Source: an uncultured Clostridia bacterium | GTDB lineage: Bacteria > Bacillota > Clostridia > Christensenellales > Aristaeellaceae | Direction of reading: 5' to 3' | Assembly: GCA_934621505.1 (NCBI GenBank) | Contig: CAKTUU010000003.1 | Span: forward strand, 66,301-130,300 | Length of the DNA stretch: 64,000 nucleotides | Shown here: piece after piece, positions 58,393-64,000 of the stretch | Numbering within the stretch: the first letter of the stretch is position 1 | How the letters are laid out: every line of letters begins with the position of its first letter | Notes under the pieces: model-generated | What the model saw: only the letters and a program-made list of their open reading frames with translations | Databases searched by the model: none | What the model was told of the DNA's origin: nothing | Made by a program: the position numbers and the translations under genes

Positions 58393-59307
58393 TTATTTTC
58401 TGGCCAGCAGTTCCTTCAGACGCAAGCCCTCCAGGCGCTCCCGCGCCCCGTTTTCGCCAAAGAAGAACAACGCCAGCGCCCCGGGGCCGATATGGGAACC
58501 GGTCATGGGTTCATGAGGCTCGATCAGAATCGTTTTGGGCGGTTTTTCCGTCTGAATCAGGGTCGCCAGCCTGTCGGCGTCCTCGGGACAATCCGCGTGA
58601 GTAATGGCCACGGTTTGCTCCTCCGGGTGGGCGACCAGTTCGTTGTACCGTTGAGCCATAGCGGAAATGGACTGCTTGCGGCCGCGCACATTGGCAAAGT
58701 TGACGATTTTGCCGTCGTTATCGCCCTTCAGCAGCGGCTTAATGCTCAGCACAGATCCAACCAGCGCTTTTACGCCGGACAAGCGACCCGTATTGCGCAG
58801 GTATTTTAGATCCTCCACGGTAAAAACCTGGCACAGGTCCTGCCGCAATTCCATCAACAAATCGGCGGTATCATCCAGCGTCATTCCCTGCTCACGGCAC
58901 TGCGCCGCCCGCATTACCAGCAGGCCCTCGCCCATGCCCGCGCCCAGAGTATCCACCAGGCGAATTTTCCGGTCCGGATATTCCTGCCGCAATTCCTCCG
59001 CTGCGGACAGGGCCGAGGCAAACGACCCGCTGACGCCAGAGGACAGGCCTACAAACAGCACATCCTGGCCTGCCTCAAGCAAAGGCCGCAGGCACTCCAT
59101 GTATTGATGGGGCGTAATTTGCGAGGTACGCACCCTGGCCCCCTGGCGAATGGCGGTATAATAGGCGTGGGGATCAAAAGCGCTGGGGTCCGGGCAGGTC
59201 TGGTCCGCTCCTTCTACAGTATAATGAAAAATGACCGTATGGACCTGGTTATCATTCAGCCAATCCCTGTTCAGATTGGCGGCGGTATCCGTAACGATTG
59301 CAAACAT
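58393..59307 (-). CDS. DegV family protein (fatty-acid binding)
   Basis: 304 aa. DegV fold: MFAIVTDTAANLNRDW with the lipid-headgroup residues, RTSQITPHQYMECL, and LSSGVSGSFASAL. DegV/FakB proteins hold a fatty acid for the FakA kinase; FakA is not visible here. The ATG at 59307 follows GGAGGG. Ligand specificity is not readable. The gene is divergent from the DUF1836 gene. Confidence 0.92.
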   Translation of the reverse strand: MFAIVTDTAANLNRDWLNDNQVHTVIFHYTVEGADQTCPDPSAFDPHAYYTAIRQGARVRTSQITPHQYMECLRPLLEAGQDVLFVGLSSGVSGSFASALSAAEELRQEYPDRKIRLVDTLGAGMGEGLLVMRAAQCREQGMTLDDTADLLMELRQDLCQVFTVEDLKYLRNTGRLSGVKALVGSVLSIKPLLKGDNDGKIVNFANVRGRKQSISAMAQRYNELVAHPEEQTVAITHADCPEDADRLATLIQTEKPPKTILIEPHEPMTGSHIGPGALALFFFGENGARERLEGLRLKELLARK

Positions 59308-59390
59308 AATGCTACCCTCCTTGCAATCTCGTTTTCCGTACCAGATTACCACGATGTTATCTTTATGTCAAGAAAGCAAACGCCCCTTCT

Positions 59391-59419
59391 TTGATTTCCT
59401 GCCGGAAATATGGTATACT
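59391..59419 (+). promoter_or_regulatory. promoter of the DUF1836/DinB pair
   Basis: TTGATT (59391-59396) and TATACT (59414-59419), spacer 17 bp, with an extended TGG before the -10 box. Confidence 0.65.
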
Positions 59420-59441
59420 CCTTTTGTTGGGAGGAATCATT

Positions 59442-60050
59442 ATGGCCTATGACAAAGCGTTGATCGCCGGCAAATTGCGCCGCTGGGAAAAATATTTGCA
59501 AAGATTTCGTCTGCCTTCCTGGGAAGAAATTCCGGATATCGGCCTGTATATGGAGCAGGTGGTGTCCGTGCTGAAAACCTATCTGGACTATCTGCCTCCG
59601 GAATTAAAGGAGGAGCAGATCATCACCGCTTCCACCATCAATAACTATGTGCGCACCCATATCATGCCGATGCCTGTAAAAAAGAAATACTACCGGATTC
59701 ATCTGGCCTATTTGATCATGATTTGCACTCTAAAGCAAAGCCTGAGCATCGCCATGATTCAGCGCCTGATTCCCGCCGGGCTGTCCGAGCAGGAAATGCA
59801 GGCCCTGTATACCTCCTATGCGGCCCGGCACCAGTTGACCGCTCACTATTTTACCGAGCAGGTGCGCGCGGCTGCGGGCGTTATTTTAGACCACGAGGAC
59901 GCGAGCGAACTGGCCGCCAGCGAAACCACCGAACTGATTGTTTCGGCGGTGATTGCCGGCGGCTTTGCCAAGCTGCTGGCGGAAAAACTGCTGCTGCTGG
60001 ATAACCGTACCCTGGAAAACGGGGGCAGCATTGAAAAAATGGAGGACTAG
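59442..60050 (+). CDS. DUF1836 protein, putative transcriptional regulator
   Basis: 202 aa. Family features: the LPSWEEIPDIGLYMEQVVSVL N-terminal part, ASTINNYVRTHIMPMPVKKKYYRIHLAYLIMICTLKQSLSI (a MerR-like helix-turn-helix region), then a helical C-terminal domain. DUF1836 proteins are annotated as predicted regulators. GGGAGGA lies 7 nt before the ATG. It is 8 nt upstream of the DinB-like gene; the target is unknown. Confidence 0.85.
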   Translation: MAYDKALIAGKLRRWEKYLQRFRLPSWEEIPDIGLYMEQVVSVLKTYLDYLPPELKEEQIITASTINNYVRTHIMPMPVKKKYYRIHLAYLIMICTLKQSLSIAMIQRLIPAGLSEQEMQALYTSYAARHQLTAHYFTEQVRAAAGVILDHEDASELAASETTELIVSAVIAGGFAKLLAEKLLLLDNRTLENGGSIEKMED

Positions 60051-60058
60051 CCGTTTTG

Positions 60059-60745
60059 ATGAAAGTAAACTGCGTATGGGAGCATAACGGGAATGATTCG
60101 CTGCTGTACGCGGCGGATTATCCCGGCGCTTTTACCCGCGGAGCGTCTTTGGAGGAAGCGCTGGGCAAAATGCCTGACGAAATCGCCGCTTATCTGCGCT
60201 GGCGTGGGCAAACCCCGCCGGAGCGAGTCATTCCGCAGGTTGCGCAGGAAAAGGAAAGCACCCTATGCGTTGCCGACGCGGACAGCGACGTGCTGTTTGA
60301 TACCGAGCGTCCCCCGCTGACGATGGAGGAATATCAGTCTTTACGCGATCTGGCGCTGCGGTCCGCCAAGGATTTTTTGGCGCTGTATCAGTCGCTTGCC
60401 GACAAGACGCAGCCGCTTTTCCCGGCAAGGGAAACGTTCTACGGACCCATTCCCCATACGGCCCAGGAGATTTACGACCATGTGAAGAACGTGAATCGCT
60501 ATTATTTTGGCGAAATACATGTGGAAGCGGATTGCCTGGGCGATATTTGGGAATGCCGCCGCCGGGGCTTTGCCCTTTTGGAGCGGCAGCCGGATTTTTT
60601 GCAAAACACCCTGTACCGCGGCAGCTATGATGAAGACTGGACCCTGCGCAAGGTTTGCCGCCGCTTTATCTGGCACGACCGCATTCACGCCAGGGCCATT
60701 TTGCGCCGCCTGCCGTTCACCAGTTTGGATGCTTCAGCAGAATAA
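60059..60745 (+). CDS. HicB-like/DinB-like fusion protein
   Basis: 228 aa. Residues 1-50 resemble a HicB-type domain (VWEHNGNDSLLYAADYPGAFTRGASLEEALGKMPDEIAAYLRW). The rest looks like a DinB four-helix bundle, with HTAQEIYDHVKNVNRYYFGEI and the HDRIHARAILRRL helix that carries a metal-binding His. The family of the whole is not firmly known. It probably shares a transcript with the DUF1836 gene. The ATG at 60059 is preferred to the TTG next to it. Confidence 0.65.
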   Translation: MKVNCVWEHNGNDSLLYAADYPGAFTRGASLEEALGKMPDEIAAYLRWRGQTPPERVIPQVAQEKESTLCVADADSDVLFDTERPPLTMEEYQSLRDLALRSAKDFLALYQSLADKTQPLFPARETFYGPIPHTAQEIYDHVKNVNRYYFGEIHVEADCLGDIWECRRRGFALLERQPDFLQNTLYRGSYDEDWTLRKVCRRFIWHDRIHARAILRRLPFTSLDASAE

Positions 60746-60750
60746 AAGGA

Positions 60751-60786
60751 ACGCCGAAACGCCTGTCCGCGCTTCGGCGTGTTTTT
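60751..60786 (+). terminator. intrinsic terminator after the HicB-DinB gene
   Basis: ACGCCGAA (60751-60758) pairs with TTCGGCGT (60773-60780), followed by GTTTTTT. The minus-strand dehydrogenase gene ends at 60786. Confidence 0.85.
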
Positions 60787-61646
60787 TAGCCCTGATACCA
60801 TTCAATAATGGCCTGGGTACCGTCGTTGCCGCGGCCGTCCTCCATCAGGGATTCATACATGCTCAGCACCATATCCAGAACCGGCAGTTCCACTCCACGC
60901 TGGGCCGCTTCGTCCTTGGCGATGCGCATATCCTTGATGAAATGCTGGATGTAGAAGCCCGGAGCGTAGTCCCCGCTGATCATCTTGGGGCCGTTATTGC
61001 TCATCTGCCAGCTTCCAGCGGCGCCGGCCGCAATGCAGCTAAGCATATTCTGCGGGTCCAATCCGCTGATCTGGCCATAGCGCACCGCCTCGGCAACGCC
61101 GGTAACGCAGCCCGCGATGGCAATCTGGTTTGCCATTTTGGTATGCTGGCCGCAGCCCGCGGGGCCGGTATACACAACGTTCTTTCCCATCGTTTCAAAC
61201 AGCGGCACGCACGCGTCAAAATCCGTCTTTTCACCGCCGACCATAATGCTCAGCGTGGCGTTGCGCGCGCCCGTATCCCCGCCGCTGACCGGCGCGTCCA
61301 GGGGATGCATCCCCGCCTTCACCGCCTCAGCCGCCACACGCTGCCACAGCGCCGGGCTGGTAGTGGTCATATCGATCAGATACGCGCCGGGCTTCGCCGT
61401 TTTCAAAATGCCTTCATCGCCCAGATAAACCATTTCCACATCCTTGGGATAGCCTACAATGGTGATGACCGCGTCCTGATCGCGAGCGCAGTCCGCCGGC
61501 GTGTCCGCCCAGCCGGCCCCCGCGTTCAGCAGTCCTTCCGCCTTGGCCTTGGTCCGGTTATAGACCGTCAGTTTATGGCCTGCATCCATCAAATGGCGCG
61601 CCATGCTGGCGCCCATAACCCCAGTGCCGATAAAACCGATTTTCAT
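60786..61646 (-). CDS. NAD(P)-dependent beta-hydroxyacid dehydrogenase (3-hydroxyisobutyrate/tartronate-semialdehyde type)
   Basis: 286 aa. N-terminal Rossmann motif KIGFIGTGVMGASMARHL, substrate motif DAPVSGGDTGARNATLSIMVGG, and the catalytic lysine motif GCGQHTKMANQIAIAG. This is the GarR/MmsB superfamily. Tartronate-semialdehyde or 2-hydroxy-3-oxopropionate reduction is plausible, but the substrate is not readable. GGAGG precedes the ATG. No sugar-acid genes adjoin it. Confidence 0.9.
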   Translation of the reverse strand: MKIGFIGTGVMGASMARHLMDAGHKLTVYNRTKAKAEGLLNAGAGWADTPADCARDQDAVITIVGYPKDVEMVYLGDEGILKTAKPGAYLIDMTTTSPALWQRVAAEAVKAGMHPLDAPVSGGDTGARNATLSIMVGGEKTDFDACVPLFETMGKNVVYTGPAGCGQHTKMANQIAIAGCVTGVAEAVRYGQISGLDPQNMLSCIAAGAAGSWQMSNNGPKMISGDYAPGFYIQHFIKDMRIAKDEAAQRGVELPVLDMVLSMYESLMEDGRGNDGTQAIIEWYQG

Positions 61647-61711
61647 GCAATACGCCTCCTTGGTTTGGTGACATCAGTATAGCACAAACCGCCGCGCTTT
61701 TGTAGTCTGAC

Positions 61712-62770
61712 TTATTCGTCCACCTGCCCAAACAGGGGAAAATGCGCGATATAGGTTTTGCCGCGGGTAAGCTGGATGGGACGGCCCTGATCATCCAGGT
61801 AAACCGTGGGCGAATGAGGATCGGCCCGATACCAGCTGCCATGAATATGCCGTCCCTGAAGATAGTAGTCGGCCTCTCCCTGACCCACCAGTTCTGGCGT
61901 GGGCAAAATCCCACCCGTTTCGGGATAGTCTGTCCACTGAACAATCACATTTGCAAAGGTCAGCGTGTACAGATTCTTTTTCTCATCCGCTTCCTTATCC
62001 TGCTTGGACAGATAGACGGTGCTTGCTGCATTTTGTTTTTTTGTACCCACATAGCGCGTATACAATCCCATCGTTTTATCGTAAGTAAAAAAGCTGTTAT
62101 ATTTTCCGCCCCATTGCAGAAAAACGTTCTTCTGCTCAGGCTTATCCTCATAGGCAAATGAATCGGCAAAACTGAATCCCGGATGAACAGAGCGGCATTC
62201 TTCCGACAACTGAGCGTATACCCTTGTTACATCCAGACTCAGGTTATCCGGCGCTTTTCCATGCTTCAGGCGTTGAAAATAGGGCTTTGCTTCGGTCCGG
62301 TGAGCATTGAGGCATTGTCCCTGGTCTTCCGCCTGTTTGAGTTCTTCCGCCCTATCGCTTAGCCTGTCCAGTCCGCCGCAATAGGCCAGCGTTCCCTGCC
62401 ATTCTCCCCGCAAAAGAAGCTGCTCCTCCCTTAAGGAGCGCACAGGGCCCATGGAAACCGCCTGTCCCTTCACCAAGTCATCATAGACCAACGCCGTAAA
62501 CCTGGTGGAAACACTTTTTCCCTTCTTTTGCAAAGCCAGTCCCTCATACAGCACATCCGCATGCTGCAATCCCCAGGCGCGGGCTTTTCCAAGACCAGGA
62601 GCTTCAAGCTGATGGTTTCCGACTTTTTCCTTGCCCAAGCTTTGGCTGACGGTCACCAATACAGGCGTAAACGGAGTCTGTGGAATTTCACACCCTGTGG
62701 TTGGACTGGCAGCCGCCAAAGCAGCAAACGGAATCATGCACAAAAGCGCCAATAGCCATATACGTTTCAT
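61712..62770 (-). CDS. DUF3048 (YerB-like) exported protein
   Basis: 352 aa. Signal peptide (MKRIWLLALLCMIPFAALAAA), without a lipobox cysteine. DUF3048 features: PVLVTVSQSLG, GPVRSLREEQLLL, MGLYTRYVGTKK and LTFANVIVQWTDYPETGG, and HIHGSWYRADPHSPTVYLDDQGRPIQLTRGKTYI. YerB family proteins are lipoproteins of unknown role in Bacillus. GGAGGG lies before the ATG. It follows the unknown exported gene by 47 nt, so the two may be co-transcribed. Confidence 0.85.
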   Translation of the reverse strand: MKRIWLLALLCMIPFAALAAASPTTGCEIPQTPFTPVLVTVSQSLGKEKVGNHQLEAPGLGKARAWGLQHADVLYEGLALQKKGKSVSTRFTALVYDDLVKGQAVSMGPVRSLREEQLLLRGEWQGTLAYCGGLDRLSDRAEELKQAEDQGQCLNAHRTEAKPYFQRLKHGKAPDNLSLDVTRVYAQLSEECRSVHPGFSFADSFAYEDKPEQKNVFLQWGGKYNSFFTYDKTMGLYTRYVGTKKQNAASTVYLSKQDKEADEKKNLYTLTFANVIVQWTDYPETGGILPTPELVGQGEADYYLQGRHIHGSWYRADPHSPTVYLDDQGRPIQLTRGKTYIAHFPLFGQVDE

Positions 62771-62817
62771 TGCATTCGCCCTCCTATAGGCCTATGCCTA
62801 TAAGACGCTTCTGTCCT

Positions 62818-63864
62818 TTAAAATGTAACGTCGGTTTTCACATCTTTCCATTGCATCAGCGGATTGGCGCAGCCGCGGTCTTTCGCCGGATTCCATGGGT
62901 CTATCACCTTGCCGGTTTGCGCGTTGAGATAGACCACTGCCGTAGAACCGCTATCTTCCGCCGGTCCGGAAAAGGAACCCGTCAGTTTCCAGCAAGGCAT
63001 GGCGCGAAAATAAGCCGCGGACAGCTCCGGCGTGTTCAGCAACACCAACGGACACAGTTCTATCTGATTGAGTTGAATCACACGGCCTGTTTGCTGAAAA
63101 TCAGCGATAGCCCTATCGATGGCATCCCAGTTTAGCAGTGGGATGTCTTCCGCCAGGCAATCAGCCTCCTGTACCCAATCCACAATGCTTACTGTAAAGC
63201 AATCCGGATTCACAATAGCGGCCGCCATATAAGGATTGGGAATGTGCGGGGCGTAGCTTTCCTGCCGTTGAAAGACAATGCATTCTGTACAATTGTTCAA
63301 AACCTGTCCATGCAATACCTGACAAACCGCCCCCACGTTTACTTCATATTGGCCCATATCGCTAATGGGCTTAATGGGCCCGGTCTGATTTTCTTTGTAT
63401 AAATAGTACCGGCTTGTAGCTTTCAGGTCGGTTAAAACATAATCCTGGCCTTCTTCCAGACCCAACAGATTCCGCAGAAGCTCCGTTAAAAAACGGCGGG
63501 CCTGGTAGCAGGAAAACGGATTCTTTTCCGCGTTGATTGCAGGCCACGGCTCTGTTCCCGCGCCCTGACCCGCCATGATATTGGTTTTAGGCAGCCAATT
63601 TTGATACCCTTGATCCAAAATGACTGTTCTCGGATCATTGGGTGTGTAATTCTGCATTTTTTCGGGAAGAACCGGCAGCTGCCAGGAGCGATAGCATACA
63701 TCCAAAGCGGGCAATACATCCGTATCGGGCAAAAGAATCGAAACGCCTTCTCTTTCCTGTGGAGCAGTTCTTTGCAATTGTTGAATGGATACATATTCTT
63801 CAGCCGATGCTTTTGCCGCCAGCAGGCACAACGCTATCAAAGCTGCCACCCATTTGTGCTTCAT
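62818..63864 (-). CDS. exported protein of unknown function, 348 aa
   Basis: Not recognised. Signal peptide KHKWVAALIALCLLAAKASA, cleavage near AEE. The mature part is rich in Gln, Asn and aromatic residues, with six or so cysteines (DVCYRSW, NCTECIVF, CLAEDI, ELCPLV, MPCWKL). It ends with a segment (GSTAVVYLNAQTGKVIDPWNP) that resembles the start of PepSY-like or YpeB-type regions. It probably works outside the membrane, possibly with the DUF3048 protein. Function not proposed. Confidence 0.7.
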   Translation of the reverse strand: MKHKWVAALIALCLLAAKASAEEYVSIQQLQRTAPQEREGVSILLPDTDVLPALDVCYRSWQLPVLPEKMQNYTPNDPRTVILDQGYQNWLPKTNIMAGQGAGTEPWPAINAEKNPFSCYQARRFLTELLRNLLGLEEGQDYVLTDLKATSRYYLYKENQTGPIKPISDMGQYEVNVGAVCQVLHGQVLNNCTECIVFQRQESYAPHIPNPYMAAAIVNPDCFTVSIVDWVQEADCLAEDIPLLNWDAIDRAIADFQQTGRVIQLNQIELCPLVLLNTPELSAAYFRAMPCWKLTGSFSGPAEDSGSTAVVYLNAQTGKVIDPWNPAKDRGCANPLMQWKDVKTDVTF

Positions 63865-63932
63865 TATTTTTCACCTCGTCATTAAGACGAAACAGCGGGC
63901 CAAAAGGTTCGCACATTCCTAAAACAAAAAAG

Positions 63933-63958
63933 CCTCAGTCAATTTTCACTGACTGAGG
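63933..63958 (-). terminator. intrinsic terminator of a minus-strand gene beyond the right edge
   Basis: CCTCAGTCA (63933-63941) pairs with TGACTGAGG (63950-63958), and on the minus strand a TTTTTTG tract follows. A short minus-strand frame ends in TAG at 63979-63981 after Gly-Asp-Gly-Pro-Glu-Lys, perhaps the tail of the gene that enters from the right; that part is too short to call. Confidence 0.7.
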
Positions 63959-64000
63959 AAAGGGAATGCGGCAGCGATCTATTTTTCCGGGCCGTCACCA

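Overview
The window looks like a chromosomal segment of an anaerobic, spore-forming, GC-rich clostridial Bacillota. Evidence: an oxygen-sensitive class III ribonucleotide reductase, the redox repressor Rex, Etf-based lactate-type metabolism, sporulation proteins (GerW/YtfJ, YtfI-like, YunB), an IreB-RuvX-DUF1292 cluster, a T-box leader, AGGAGG ribosome binding sites and frequent GTG/TTG starts. A Christensenellales-like gut or rumen lineage is a guess from overall flavour. I see no prophage, plasmid, CRISPR or complete insertion sequence; this is mostly core genome.

Layout. 0-6 kb: the tail of a LuxR-type regulator, a hypothetical gene, then a tight operon of KDPG aldolase, KDG kinase, EtfB, ferredoxin-EtfA and a GlcD-type FAD dehydrogenase. 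It should join sugar-acid breakdown to pyruvate with electron-confurcating 2-hydroxyacid oxidation or reduction. 6-8 kb: D,D-carboxypeptidase, GerW and a DUF2953 protein (sporulation and wall). 8-12 kb: a chaperone operon of a DnaK-like Hsp70, a DUF5685 protein, an unusual DnaJ protein and a zinc-ribbon membrane protein. 12-17 kb: PlsY, RF3 and BipA/TypA. 17-23 kb: a large exported protein of unknown function, GntR regulator, NYN/OST-HTH protein, NAD synthetase, acetyltransferase and YgjP metallopeptidase. 23-28 kb: nrdD with an elaborate upstream region, then rarA. 28-33 kb (minus): VanW protein, Rex, YjbR protein, and the Jag-YidC-YidD-RnpA-L34 cluster (without dnaA). 33-39 kb: an ArsR-type regulator leading a PotABCD polyamine transporter operon, then NagA. 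39-46 kb (minus): Nudix, Tgt, RluA, methyltransferase, IleRS with a T-box leader, and YunB. 46-50 kb: PBP1A and small genes. 50-64 kb: mostly minus, with aldose epimerase, DUF6020 membrane protein, aspartokinase, DUF1292-RuvX-IreB, AI-2E-type permease, PRC-barrel protein, SH3-repeat exported protein, DegV, DUF1836 and DinB-type proteins, a beta-hydroxyacid dehydrogenase, DUF3048 and another unknown exported protein.

The most unusual structure is non-coding. Four intergenic elements (12.9, 26.1, 38.9 and 50.2 kb) of about 155-207 bp each lie between two direct copies of a local terminator hairpin (23-31 bp). Their ends share a CAG-CTGTTGAAAAA-like inverted repeat, but they fall into two families. 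This looks like a small transposable element that inserts beside intrinsic terminators and duplicates the hairpin. A second strong signal is the nrdD upstream region, with four copies of TGTGGAAAA (a DnaA-box form) and two NrdR-like boxes overlapping a near-consensus promoter. The chaperone operon, with a 17-bp palindrome in its leader and no grpE/hrcA, is the best candidate for a little-described protein system.

All calls come from reading the sequence; no database search or folding program was run.
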